DNA of 64,000 bases from Balneola sp. EhC07 (GTDB taxonomy: Bacteria; Bacteroidota; Rhodothermia; Balneolales; Balneolaceae). Location: the NCBI RefSeq assembly GCF_001650905.1, contig NZ_LXYG01000017.1, forward strand, positions 1 to 64,000, written 5' to 3'. The notes under the pieces are model-generated. The model did no database searches. It worked only from the letters and a program-made list of their open reading frames with translations, and was not told the origin of the DNA. Position numbers and translations under genes: made by a program. Each line of letters begins with the position of its first letter. The stretch's first letter is position 1. This document shows, one piece after another, positions 35,447 through 45,400 of this stretch.

Positions 35447-36262
35447 ATGGCTGATCTAAAGGATGATGAGATAAGACGGATCGTAAACCGGGCTACGATG
35501 TTCCAAAAATTCTATGGCTCATCTTCTCAAGTTCCTTTAGCTGATCTGGAGGAAGAGTACCCGGCTCTTTTCGAAATTACTGACTCTCTTAAATTGAACC
35601 GTGCTTTTGTTTGCGAGGCTTTACTGGAGCATCAGGGAATTCCGGTTGATGAACCCATGATTTTAGATGCCGGCTTTTCTAATGCAGAAGTGATAGGTTT
35701 TTCTTCTTCAAGTTTGAACCCTGAAACGCTTAAAGAACTCAAGGGACAAATTGAATATCATTTCAATACGGTTGGCGAACTAAAGCATCGCAAGAATAAA
35801 ACGCTTTGGAAAGCACGCCCCAAAGGACTTTCAAGATTCCTGTCTTCTCAAAATTCTACTCAGGTTCTGTTCGAAGAATCCAGAGGCGCTTTAAAGATCT
35901 CTGTAAAGCAGAGTATGAAAACCTTCAACAAACTTTATCTGCCTGTAGTGGCAGGATTATTTGCTTCGATCATGATGTTTGCCGGTGCCGTTTTTGGCGC
36001 GATGGGTAACGACGAAGGAGTTGGAATAATCATGTTCGGTATTTTCGGACTTGTATCTTTTCTGTATGCCCGCTTTATGAATAAAAGAAAACGACTTAAA
36101 AAAGAACGTCTGGTAGATCTGGTGGATCGCCTTCAACAAATTCTTGAGCGTCGCCAAAAAGTTAGTACTGCTTCTTCATCAGAAACTATTTCTATTCCGG
36201 AGAATGAGTATGACGGTTTTGATGAAATAGAAATAAAAGACACAAAAAAAGTGTCTAACTAA
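35447..36262 (+). CDS. Unknown protein with two C-terminal membrane helices
   Basis: 271 residues, not recognised. The N-terminal two thirds are soluble, with FVCEALLEHQGIPVDEPMILD. Two hydrophobic helices follow (LYLPVVAGLFASIMMFAGAVFGAMG and GVGIIMFGIFGLVSFLYARFM), then a basic coiled segment. It probably sits in the inner membrane with both ends in the cytoplasm. It is co-directional with hslO (18-base gap) and is followed by a strong terminator, so the two form a short operon. Confidence 0.75.
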   Translation: MADLKDDEIRRIVNRATMFQKFYGSSSQVPLADLEEEYPALFEITDSLKLNRAFVCEALLEHQGIPVDEPMILDAGFSNAEVIGFSSSSLNPETLKELKGQIEYHFNTVGELKHRKNKTLWKARPKGLSRFLSSQNSTQVLFEESRGALKISVKQSMKTFNKLYLPVVAGLFASIMMFAGAVFGAMGNDEGVGIIMFGIFGLVSFLYARFMNKRKRLKKERLVDLVDRLQQILERRQKVSTASSSETISIPENEYDGFDEIEIKDTKKVSN

Positions 36263-36281
36263 TTAAAGCTGACACTTTTTT
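36245..36281. terminator. Bidirectional terminator
   Basis: AAAAAAGTGTC (36245-36255) pairs with GACACTTTTTT (36271-36281) across a 15-base loop. T-runs on both strands let it end the hslO operon from the left and the sugar dehydrogenase operon from the right. It overlaps the last codons of the 35447-36262 gene. Confidence 0.85.
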
Positions 36282-36307
36282 ATAATACTTAACTCTCTTT
36301 TTTCGGT

Positions 36308-37465
36308 TTAGCTCTCAGGAACGATCTTATATATTCCTGCTCCATCCACAGCTACATAAATATAACCGTCCGGACCTTGTTTTACGTTTCTAACTCTTCC
36401 GATGTCTTCTAAAACGATCGTTCTATTTTTCACTTCTGTACCATCCAATTCAACTATAACCAGATAATTGAATTTCAAAGAGCCAACAATGGCTTTTCCC
36501 TGCCACCCCGGATATAAATCACTGGTTACAAAATCTAGTCCGGAAGGTGCAATAGATGGATCCCAATAAGTTTTAGGTTGCTCCATTCCTTCTTTTTCGG
36601 TCATGTCTGTAAACGACGTTCCGTTATAATTTATACCATAACTGATTACCGGCCATCCGTAATTTTTTCCGGCTTCAATATAGTTCAATTCGTCACCTCC
36701 ACGTGGTCCGTGCTCATGAGCCCAGATTCTACCTGTTTCGGGATGAGTACTCATTCCCTGCGGATTTCTGTGACCATATGAAAATACAGCGTCAATGGCG
36801 CCATCTTCAGTTACAAAAGGATTATCAGAAGGAACTGATCCATCATCATTCAGCCTGTAAATTTTCCCGCCATCTTTAGATAGATCCTGAGGAAGAACAT
36901 CTCTGTTACCCCGATCACCGATCGAAAAGTAAAGATATCCATCACCATCAAAAGCAATACGACTTCCATAATGCTGACCTCTGCTTGTATTCGGCGTTGC
37001 TTTGTATAGTACTTCCGATTCAACAAGAGCATTATTTTCAAGCTTAGCCCTCATAATGGCTGTGTTTGCTCCATCTCCTTCGCCTTCAGTTGAAGAATAG
37101 GTTATGTAGATCCACCCGTTAGACTCGTAGTCAGGATGCATTTCTATATCCAACAAACCACCCTGACTCCGGGCAAGTACTTCCGGAACACCTGAAATTT
37201 CTGCTACTAAATTTCCATTTTTCACTCTAAGCAGTTTTCCTGAACGGTCTGTGATTAACATGTCTCCATCAGGAAGCCAGGTCATTCCCCAGGGAATAGA
37301 TACACCACTAAAGTACAGTTCGGGAGATACTTTTAATACCTCGACAGTATTTTCTCCTTCATCTGTTCCGTTTGTATTTGGTTTTTCTGCACAAGCAATG
37401 ATCAACAAGGCTATTGTTAAAATGCTTAGTGCTGATTGTAGTTTTTTATTCATAATTATATCCAT
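36308..37465 (-). CDS. PQQ-dependent sugar dehydrogenase family lipoprotein
   Basis: 385 residues. The leader ends LLIIAC, a lipobox; an internal ATG four codons later is an equally good start. The six-bladed propeller of the soluble glucose/aldose dehydrogenase (GSDH, YliI) family is evident: IPWGMTWLPDGDMLITDRSGKL, GGLLDIEMHPDY, YSYGHRNPQGM-type block (VFSYGHRNPQGM), EHGPRGGDELNYIEAGKNYGWP and the closing RVRNVKQGPDGYIYV. It would oxidise sugars in the periplasm if PQQ is available. It follows the thioredoxin-like gene by 15 bases. Confidence 0.88.
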   Translation of the reverse strand: MDIIMNKKLQSALSILTIALLIIACAEKPNTNGTDEGENTVEVLKVSPELYFSGVSIPWGMTWLPDGDMLITDRSGKLLRVKNGNLVAEISGVPEVLARSQGGLLDIEMHPDYESNGWIYITYSSTEGEGDGANTAIMRAKLENNALVESEVLYKATPNTSRGQHYGSRIAFDGDGYLYFSIGDRGNRDVLPQDLSKDGGKIYRLNDDGSVPSDNPFVTEDGAIDAVFSYGHRNPQGMSTHPETGRIWAHEHGPRGGDELNYIEAGKNYGWPVISYGINYNGTSFTDMTEKEGMEQPKTYWDPSIAPSGLDFVTSDLYPGWQGKAIVGSLKFNYLVIVELDGTEVKNRTIVLEDIGRVRNVKQGPDGYIYVAVDGAGIYKIVPES

Positions 37466-37480
37466 TTTGAGCTCTTTTGA

Positions 37481-37948
37481 TCAGGAGCCCGGGTTATAAA
37501 GAAATTGTCTTAATTCATCAACATTCATAAAGCCTGTTCTTTTCTTAACAACTTTTCCATCAGCTGTTAATACCAAAACAGTAGGAAAAGCATATGCACC
37601 TTTACTTTGTGCAAAATCTCTGGCAGCAATTTCTTCTCCATTAAATCGGATTAGCTCTTCAGAGTTCCCGTCAAGCTTAACCGGTATATAACCTTGATCT
37701 ATTACAATTCTAACTGTGGTGTCGGGATAAACCTCTCTTTCCATCGCTCTGCAATATTTACAGCCTACTTCGTAAACATCAACCATAATAAGCTTATCAT
37801 TTTCTATGGCTTCTTTTTGAGCTGCTTCCAGCGAGATCCAGTTTGGAGCGTTTTCGATCTTTTGCGGTTCAACACTTTTTAAGGATGAATAAAGAAATAT
37901 CCCTAAAAAAATACCTACGGCTATTAAAATTGTTAGTCTTTTATTCAC
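37481..37948 (-). CDS. Membrane-anchored thioredoxin-like protein
   Basis: 155 residues. An N-terminal anchor (MNKRLTILIAVGIFLGIFLYSSL) precedes a thioredoxin fold with VDVYEVGCKYCRAM (CxxC) and the cis-Pro region AYAFPTVLVL. It belongs with the thioredoxin_7/DsbD C-terminal-like group acting in the periplasm. It lies in an operon with the sugar dehydrogenase lipoprotein (15-base gap), but no functional link is known. Confidence 0.85.
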   Translation of the reverse strand: MNKRLTILIAVGIFLGIFLYSSLKSVEPQKIENAPNWISLEAAQKEAIENDKLIMVDVYEVGCKYCRAMEREVYPDTTVRIVIDQGYIPVKLDGNSEELIRFNGEEIAARDFAQSKGAYAFPTVLVLTADGKVVKKRTGFMNVDELRQFLYNPGS

Positions 37949-38048
37949 TTATTTGAAAAGTCTGTTTCATTTGGTTTTTTTAAAATACGGAACTGAAAGC
38001 GGTTTTATTCCATTAAAGTAATATCAATACTAACAAACGGATTAAAAA

Positions 38049-38489
38049 ATGAAAAAATTCATATTCTCAGTATTAACTATAGCTTTTGTTGGACTTGTGT
38101 CTCCCATAAATGCGCAATCAAGCGCTGATGCAGAAACAATGTTCAAAAAACACATCAACAAAATGGTTGAAAGTGTAGAAAAAGCAGAGACTCCGGAGAA
38201 AAAAAGAGAGCTTTTAAATGACTCGTTTGACGATTTGATCACTTCTATTGAGAAAGTTGAGTCTATGAGTGCTGTTCCTGCTTCTGAAAAAGAAGGCTTG
38301 GCGATATTCAAAAATGATATTCAGGATAAAAAGAGTGAGCTTAATGGGATTAATGGTTTTAATAAAGTTCCTAACAACAACCTGAATAACTTTGCTAATT
38401 TTGTTCAACAAGATCTGGAACAAGCTGATACAGTTACTATCGGAGTAACCACCTTGTTACTGATCATTATCATTTTGCTTCTGCTTTGA
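38049..38489 (+). CDS. Small secreted protein with C-terminal hydrophobic tail
   Basis: 146 residues. There is a signal peptide (ending INAQ), a helical, charged middle with no cysteines, and a C-terminal TIGVTTLLLIIIILLLL membrane tail reaching the last residue. Function is unknown. The stop (TGA) overlaps the TTG start of the next gene as TTGA, indicating translational coupling with the lipoprotein there. Confidence 0.78.
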   Translation: MKKFIFSVLTIAFVGLVSPINAQSSADAETMFKKHINKMVESVEKAETPEKKRELLNDSFDDLITSIEKVESMSAVPASEKEGLAIFKNDIQDKKSELNGINGFNKVPNNNLNNFANFVQQDLEQADTVTIGVTTLLLIIIILLLL

Positions 38490-39544
38490 TAAAAAAACCA
38501 GTACAAACTATACTTAAAAAAAGACCGCATTCTCATAATGTGGTCTTTTTACTTATTGCGATTTTTCTCGCGATTGGATGTTCCGGCTCCAAGACGATTT
38601 CCCAAAAACAAGACCCCGGCGAAGTTAATTATCGTATCGTATCTTTGATTCATGCCGATGCCAATTACCTATACCATGATCAGGGAGAAGCTAAAAAGGC
38701 AAACGAAGAAGCTCTTAAGGAATCTATTGAAACTGCCCGGAATGCTAAAAAAGGTGAGGTTTTTATATTTCACCAGAAACCTGAACGGAAAGCTTTCCTT
38801 TTCTTCCCCAAAAAAGATCGGGTTTTCTATCATTACAGAAACGGAAAACTGCTAAATAAAGGAAATTACTCCCCCATAGATGGCGGACTTACTACAGAAG
38901 CTCAGATCTATCAATCCTATTCCTCAAAAAAAGACACTAAAGAATATTTGATCTACTTTGGTCATGAGATTCCCACTTTCAAAGATCGAAACTATCATCG
39001 ATCAATGTCTGACATGAATTTTGATACTGAGATATTTACGAACGACTTAAAGAAATTCTCTTCACATTTCGATGTAACTATTCTCTCAACCTGTAATAAC
39101 GGCAATCCATATATGATGGAGAAATTAAAAGCGGTAACAGATGTTGCTGTAGCTTCTCCTCAAAATTTACACCTGTCTTATATGTCGATGGAAAAGTTTG
39201 ACCTTTTAGAGAAAAACGACTCTATCCCCAATGGAATTTTTGCTGACTTTTTTGCTCATCATGCATATGATAAACTCAGTTCAAACCTTTCTACGATGGT
39301 AACTATTTCTGTGTACTGGTTAACTGCATTTGATGATAACTTAGAGGAGTTGTCAAACAGCTATTCAGAACACCTCCAAAAGACTTCTAAAAAACCACTT
39401 TTTACTGATAATGCTGATTGCAAGGATCTAAATATCTATTCTGAACCCCTTCACTTTTATGGAATGACTGTTTTTTATAAAGCTCCTGAGTTTGGCAAAA
39501 AAGCTAATCAAAAGAAACATTCCGGCTGGGGCTGCAAAGAATAG
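38486..39544 (+). CDS. Lipoprotein with caspase-like (clan CD) peptidase features
   Basis: 352 residues. TTG is the only start that keeps the leader, which ends FLAIGCSGSK (lipobox). The body has LIYFGHEIPTF, then DVTILSTCNNGNP: a His after a hydrophobic strand and a Cys after a second strand, the spacing seen in C11/caspase-fold peptidases. The remaining family motifs are too weak for a firm assignment, and a catalytically dead homologue is possible. It is coupled to the small membrane-tail protein upstream, perhaps a partner or substrate. Confidence 0.5.
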   Translation: MIKKPVQTILKKRPHSHNVVFLLIAIFLAIGCSGSKTISQKQDPGEVNYRIVSLIHADANYLYHDQGEAKKANEEALKESIETARNAKKGEVFIFHQKPERKAFLFFPKKDRVFYHYRNGKLLNKGNYSPIDGGLTTEAQIYQSYSSKKDTKEYLIYFGHEIPTFKDRNYHRSMSDMNFDTEIFTNDLKKFSSHFDVTILSTCNNGNPYMMEKLKAVTDVAVASPQNLHLSYMSMEKFDLLEKNDSIPNGIFADFFAHHAYDKLSSNLSTMVTISVYWLTAFDDNLEELSNSYSEHLQKTSKKPLFTDNADCKDLNIYSEPLHFYGMTVFYKAPEFGKKANQKKHSGWGCKE

Positions 39545-39595
39545 GTTCTCCATTTAAGTTCGATCTGCCTATCTTTAGCAAAACGAAATGCATTT

Positions 39596-39799
39596 ATGAA
39601 AGAAATAGAATCATACAAACTTGGAAAAGTCCAGGTTACCATCTCGGAAACAGAAAAAGAAAACAAGTTACTTGTTGAGTGTTTTGATGGCGAGTATAAA
39701 TCCGACTTTATGGTTAGTAAGTATGAATATGAAAATTATCGCCGCCTTATGAATCAACGTATTACAAGAGCATTTTCGGGCGAATCTGACGGCGACTGA
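39596..39799 (+). CDS. Small unknown protein
   Basis: 67 residues, acidic and hydrophilic (YKLGKVQVTISETEKENKLLV at the N-terminus, then ECFDGEYKSDFMVSKYEYENYRRL). No domain is recognised. It is co-directional with the clan CD-like gene, 51 bases after it, and its stop abuts the stop of the DUF5706 gene on the other strand. Confidence 0.6.
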   Translation: MKEIESYKLGKVQVTISETEKENKLLVECFDGEYKSDFMVSKYEYENYRRLMNQRITRAFSGESDGD

Positions 39800-40378
39800 T
39801 TATCCTGATATCTGAAAGAAAACAAATATAAAACTGATCACTGATAGTGCCAGACCTGCCATAAAGATGTTGTAAGCAATTCGTAACAGCTTGTACTTTT
39901 TTGCGAGTACCAGCCCTAATCCGTGAAGATCTCTTGCCATGGTATCATACAGTCGCTCACTATCCTGCATCAACTCTTCCAGGCCTTCTACATAATCTGC
40001 TCTCGGCAGTGTATAGAAGTTTCCAAAGAATAAGATATTGGCTTTGTTTTCACGCACGTCTTCTAACGTTACTTTTTCTTTGCTGACTCTTGGACGAGCA
40101 GAAAGAACTGCATAAATCAGCGCAACCAAACATGTAACTAAAAGAATCGAAGTTGGCAGTAACAGCCATGGATTGGAATCGATCTTTGGAGAAATGGAAG
40201 CTATTATTATAGAAATAATAATTCCATTTATACTGATCATGATGTTGGATTTGTTGTCCGCAATCGCACTTAGTTCGATGTGTGTTCGGTAAGAGGTCCG
40301 AAACATATCGGACACCCCGCGTTTTCTGGATCCTAATTTCTTTTTTGAATCTGAGTCTGAATCTGATGACATTTTCAA
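39800..40378 (-). CDS. Pycsar-type transmembrane effector homologue (DUF5706)
   Basis: 192 residues. The family core is clear: MFRTSYRTHIELSAIADNKS, then NIMISINGIIISIIIASI (helix 1), LLPTSILLVTCLVALIYAVLSARP (helix 2), NILFFGNFYTLP, and a last helix near the C-terminus (IAYNIFMAGLALSVISFIFVFF). DUF5706 proteins include PycTM effectors, which are gated by cyclic pyrimidine nucleotides and damage the inner membrane. It lies 55 bases downstream of a class III nucleotide cyclase on the same strand, the order cyclase-effector of Pycsar. A non-defence role is possible because many Bacteroidota carry such genes. Confidence 0.82.
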   Translation of the reverse strand: MKMSSDSDSDSKKKLGSRKRGVSDMFRTSYRTHIELSAIADNKSNIMISINGIIISIIIASISPKIDSNPWLLLPTSILLVTCLVALIYAVLSARPRVSKEKVTLEDVRENKANILFFGNFYTLPRADYVEGLEELMQDSERLYDTMARDLHGLGLVLAKKYKLLRIAYNIFMAGLALSVISFIFVFFQISG

Positions 40379-40433
40379 TCTTTTAAGTTGCCCGAATATA
40401 GAAAATTAACAGCTAAACTCGATGCGTTATGGA

Positions 40434-42374
40434 TTATGGTGTTAGTCCAATTTTTTCAAGTAACTCAGAATATCGTTTATCAGTCTTTAATTTGTTTAGC
40501 GGAAACATTGTTTTGATAAGCAGAATAGCGCCTAATTTTTCGTCCACCGCCTTATTCAGATAAAAGAATGCCTCATCACTTTCTCCCAACGCTGCATGAA
40601 TGACTGCATAATCTAAACTAAGATTAAGATTGGGATTAGCTTCCTCTCTTTTCTTGATTATTTCTAAGTTCTCTTGTGCTAATTTTTTATTCCCTTTTAA
40701 AGCTGCAATATAGCCTAACTGCGTTCCTCCTTTGAACTCCGAATCAACAAGGTCTAAATATTTCCTGACCGTTTTTATTGCTTTATCATATTTTCCTTCA
40801 GTAACATACACCAGAGCCATTCCTTCTAGTGCCGACCTGAATAAAGGGTCTAATTCTAATATCTTTTTAAAGATTTCAATTGCTTTTTCATGGTTATCCA
40901 ACAGGCAAAATGAGAAGCCATGCTGAAGTAATACCGGCAATGATACCGGAGCTATTTTACTTGCTGCTTTAGTATGATGAAACATCCGGTCTATATCCCC
41001 AATAATCCGGTAATACATCGCGAGAGCCAATCTTGCTTCTTCATTGTTTGGCTCCATAGTAATTGCTTTTCTGAAATTGGCTTCAGCATTACCGAAATCC
41101 CATCTAGAGAAAAGATGTACATAACCCAGAGCCACAAAAGAACCTCCCCGGAAGTCGTTTAGCTCCAGCGCCTTTAATGCATAGCTTTCTGCTTTCGTAA
41201 AAGCTTTCTTTCCTTTCAGGTGTCCTATTACCCCTAAAAAACTATAACAATTTGCCAGTCCGGAATACGCTTTGGTATATGTAGCACATTTCTTTATTGC
41301 TTTTTCGTAGCATTTAATTGCTTTTTGGACAGCCTCAGGAGTTCGTTTATTCCAATAATACAGACCTTGTAAATAGTGATTATATGCCACAACACTGTCT
41401 GTCGACGCTTCGTAAAGATTGCTGGCCGGGCTGAACTCAAAATTCTCTTGCAACTTCTCAGCGATCTTTTGAGAAATCTCATCCTGTACTTTAAATATAT
41501 CTTTCAGCTCACCATCATAGTTTTCTGACCATACATGAAAACCATCATCGGTATTTATCAACTGTGCGGTTACTCGAATTTTATTCCCCGCCTGCCTGAC
41601 ACTCCCCTCTAAAACTGTGGCAACGTTTAACTCTTTGCCGATCTCACGGATATCTTTTTTTGTGTTTTTATAAGCAAAAACTGACGTTCTGGATGGAACC
41701 TGAAGCCCGTCTAATTTTACAAGGGCATTGATGATCTCTTCCGTAATCCCATCACTAAAATATTCGTTTTCCGGATTGGGACTGAAATTCGCGAACGGTA
41801 AAACTGCTACACTGTTCTTATGACTTCCGGTAATTTCCTGTATATAAGATTGCTCAGGAACAACAATTCCTTTGTTAGCCAAGGCAAATATGCTGATCGG
41901 GTTGAATACATTTTTGAGTTCATGCTCTCCAAACGCTTCTACTTTTATTCCCGGATGGTTCTTGATCTCATCAAAGACTTTTCCTGACATCATTACACCT
42001 CCGGGAACTGACAGCGATTGAACTCTTGCTGCTACATTTACAGCGTCACCAAAAACTCCTTCAGAATCATGGACTACATCTCCAATATGAATTCCAATCC
42101 GGAGAGGAACAGGGGGATCTTGTTGTAGTTGCTCTTGAATTTCCTGAGCCGCCTCAACGGCATTAATAGCACTCGAGAACATGCTTAATGTCCCATCGCC
42201 GTAATATTGCATTACCTTGCCATTGTTCGTGGTAATAACCTTATCTACTACATTTCTTTGGCGATCTCTTAAAAGCTTTGCCCTTGATTCATCTTCCTGC
42301 ATCAACCTGGTATAACCTACCATATCAGCAAACATAATTGCTGCTAGTGATCTATAATTACTTGGCTCTGGCAT
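40434..42374 (-). CDS. Class III nucleotidyl cyclase with TolB/FlgO-like and TPR domains
   Basis: 646 residues. The cyclase domain (1-170) keeps both metal aspartates (D17 in FADMVGYT, D60 in YYGDGTL) and the transition-state pair N113/R117 (VNVAAR). The two adenine-specifying positions of adenylate cyclases are altered: Q56 in place of Lys and G106 in place of Asp/Thr. A FlgO/TolB-like segment (185-310: NSVAVLPFANFSPN, YFSDGITEEI) and about eight TPR-like repeats follow. The product could be a cyclic nucleotide other than cAMP. The DUF5706 effector homologue lies immediately downstream. Confidence 0.88.
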   Translation of the reverse strand: MPEPSNYRSLAAIMFADMVGYTRLMQEDESRAKLLRDRQRNVVDKVITTNNGKVMQYYGDGTLSMFSSAINAVEAAQEIQEQLQQDPPVPLRIGIHIGDVVHDSEGVFGDAVNVAARVQSLSVPGGVMMSGKVFDEIKNHPGIKVEAFGEHELKNVFNPISIFALANKGIVVPEQSYIQEITGSHKNSVAVLPFANFSPNPENEYFSDGITEEIINALVKLDGLQVPSRTSVFAYKNTKKDIREIGKELNVATVLEGSVRQAGNKIRVTAQLINTDDGFHVWSENYDGELKDIFKVQDEISQKIAEKLQENFEFSPASNLYEASTDSVVAYNHYLQGLYYWNKRTPEAVQKAIKCYEKAIKKCATYTKAYSGLANCYSFLGVIGHLKGKKAFTKAESYALKALELNDFRGGSFVALGYVHLFSRWDFGNAEANFRKAITMEPNNEEARLALAMYYRIIGDIDRMFHHTKAASKIAPVSLPVLLQHGFSFCLLDNHEKAIEIFKKILELDPLFRSALEGMALVYVTEGKYDKAIKTVRKYLDLVDSEFKGGTQLGYIAALKGNKKLAQENLEIIKKREEANPNLNLSLDYAVIHAALGESDEAFFYLNKAVDEKLGAILLIKTMFPLNKLKTDKRYSELLEKIGLTP

Positions 42375-42442
42375 TCTGGCTAATTATTACTTTTTGATGC
42401 ATTTATGTTCAATATATCAATAATCGAGCCACAGTTGAATAA

Positions 42443-45400
42443 CTAGAAGAAAAATCCTGCTTTAATTTCTATTAATGTTCCCTCATCAGAAATACCAATT
42501 GTGGAATTAAGTAAGACGGAATCAAAAGCATTGAACCAAACTCCACCGCCATATCCTTTATGTAAAAGTGAAGAAGTTTCACCGTCCGTCCACACTCTGC
42601 CTATATCAAAGAAACCTGTTACTCCAAGTTTTCCGCCAAGCAGATATTTATAGAAATCTAAAAGTTCTATTCTTACCTCTGTATTGTTATAAAAAGTACT
42701 TCTCCCTGCGAATCTGTTTCCTTTAAACCCTCTCAGGTTTGTTGTTCCGCCAATAGAATTAGATTCATAGAAAGGAAAGGGGCCGATGTTATGAGATCCA
42801 CCCACACGGTTTGCTACAACAATTTGAGGGCTGAATCGAAGCGGATAGAATATACTCAGTTGTGTTTTGAGCGTCGAAAACGTTTGTGACGTGTTTACAA
42901 GTCCTATGTTCAGATCTGAAGAGTATGAAAATTTATATCCCTGTTTAGGATTTACCATATCATCCACGTCATTGAGTGAGATTTCTGTGAAAATAGTATT
43001 AAACCATTGATCTTCGAATGTACTTTCACTTACACCAATTCCGGGTTGTGTTATAACATTAGGGCCATCGTCATCGTCGCCTTCTACTTCTGTAATACTT
43101 AAGCTGTTTCCGAATTCCAGTGAAAATATTTGATTTATTTTCCTGTATAAACTACCTCTGAATGTGTATCTGGATAATCTGGCACGGTAGTATTTATTAC
43201 CCAGATCCAGTTCCACTGTTTCATTTCCCAGTCCAAAAAAGTTCTGATAACTTTTAGGAAATAAGAACTCGGTATTTGAGCGGATGTCCCATTCTCCTGC
43301 TCTTCTGTACCAAATTCCTTCGTATTTGAGGTTAGAAGCTCCCGTTTTGGGCGCATAGTTTATCCTTAGATCATGACTCACTTTGGGCTCTCTTCTGAAT
43401 CCGTTACGCACAATTCTTGGCCCGCCGCCTATGAAAACACCATCGAAGCTATTATATGCGAAAAAATATCCCGGAAATGATCGGTTAAAACTGAAGTCTT
43501 TTTCGTAATTGTAATCGTTTAAAGTAAAATCATCTGTTAAATGACGATGTGTTTTTGCGGGAATATTGTTGTACTCATTTTGGGTTTCTGTATCATAAAC
43601 CTCGATGTTTTTGGCTGTCTTTTTGGTCAGGTCTTCAAAAGTATATACGTCATTACCTGAACCGCCAGAAACTGTGATGAGCATTGAATTCGATCCATTG
43701 CCCCGGAAATGCAGTTCATCATTATCTCCCATTGCGAATAAGCGAATTTCGTCTGTTTCTTTATCGCTAAATACCCGGTCAAAGTATTTATCTCTCAATT
43801 TTCCTTTTCCTGATAGTTTGTATACCCTAACCCTCGTTCTTTCATCATCAATAAAATCGACTTCGTAGCGCTCTCTTTTATCACTTCCGGATACAGAAAC
43901 TACTCTGTTCAACATCTCAAAATAAGTTTCAGAAACCTCTATCAATTTGTCTCTTCTTGCCTTCAGGTGACCAATAGTTTCACTGCCGTACTTCTTAAAC
44001 ACTTCGTCAGGATACTCCCTTACCGCCGCTACTATTACACTATCAGTAAATGAGTTCTGAACATTTTTGGTGATTTCCATCCATTGCTCTCTTGTGAGTT
44101 GGTTGGTAAAACGCCTCGTCAGATCTAAAGAATTGTCGTTAAGTCCGATCAGATTTCCGTAATTATCTCCAAAATTTTGATACTGATAATAAGGGCCAAA
44201 CTTTGCCAGCGTAGGAATCAGCCCATTCATTACCATGAGTGCAACATCTCTATCCCGGGGAATCGGACGATAGATTTTTCCTTGATTATCATCCGGTTCA
44301 AACGTTGCCCATCGCCACTGATCACTGTGTCGGTCCCAATCTCCCAGAAACATATCCAGCAAACGCGCTCTCAACATCATTTCCTGATCTACTCGGTGAT
44401 CAATATCTCCGTTTACTTCCCGAATCATATCGCGATATGCTACAACTTCTTCAGAGCGCCCAACACTTTCTGAATGACTCATATCATTATCATACTTCTC
44501 TTCAAAAAGAGCTAATTCACCACCGATTTGATCTGCATAATCTCCTAGTAAAGGATCTTTTGGTACATAATAAATCTTTGGGTTGGTATGATATACTTCT
44601 GCGGCATCAGATAATTTTGTGGCTATAACTGCACTATATGGGTTTATGAATGAGAACTGATCCTGAGCAACATCAAGAGCGATAGTTTTTTTTAGATTTT
44701 CGTCCCAAATTTTTCCGGCTTGCTTATCCAACGACCTGAGAACAAACTCATTTCCCTCTGCATCTTCTAGATGTAATGTGTTAGTCTGACCTTTTCCTCC
44801 CATTCTAACCGGAGTCAAACCACCTCTTATTTCCGAAACATCGAAATAAGGGAATTCAGATTTCACTGACCAATACTTTCTGTTGTGTGATCCCGCAATA
44901 GCCTCAAAAAGCCAGTTCTTATTATCGTAGGATGGATTAGCGGCCATCACTATTGTGCTATCTGAATAATCAATATTTGGTAATTCTTCAGGGTCTTTCT
45001 CAACAGGATCACTATATGGCCCCTTCATTTGTGTTTTATACATAAGCTCACCTTCAGCTCCATCTCCAACCGGAGCCCAGGCTTCCAGCCATACCGAGCC
45101 ATCTCCCATATACTTTACTTTGGTAAATCCCTTGCCCTGATAACTAAATTCTGAACCTCTGCCACTTGCAGCATAATTGTCTTTGGTTCCGGCTCCGGTT
45201 ACTACAAAATGCCTGGTTTCTCTTTTTCCTTTTTCTCTGAAATACTGCAGACTATGAGAATGTCCTGACGCGTAAATAAGATGATCATTGCCGGCAAATA
45301 AGCTTCTTAAATTAGTTGCCATTCTGTTATACTTATAGTGATTTACATCTTGCTCAAGACCAAATACCCGTCTGTATAAAGCATAAAATGTGCCTATAAC

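Noticed and set aside
44177-44628. Open frames antisense to the phosphoesterase-barrel gene
   Set aside because: Shadows of a strongly supported gene on the other strand.
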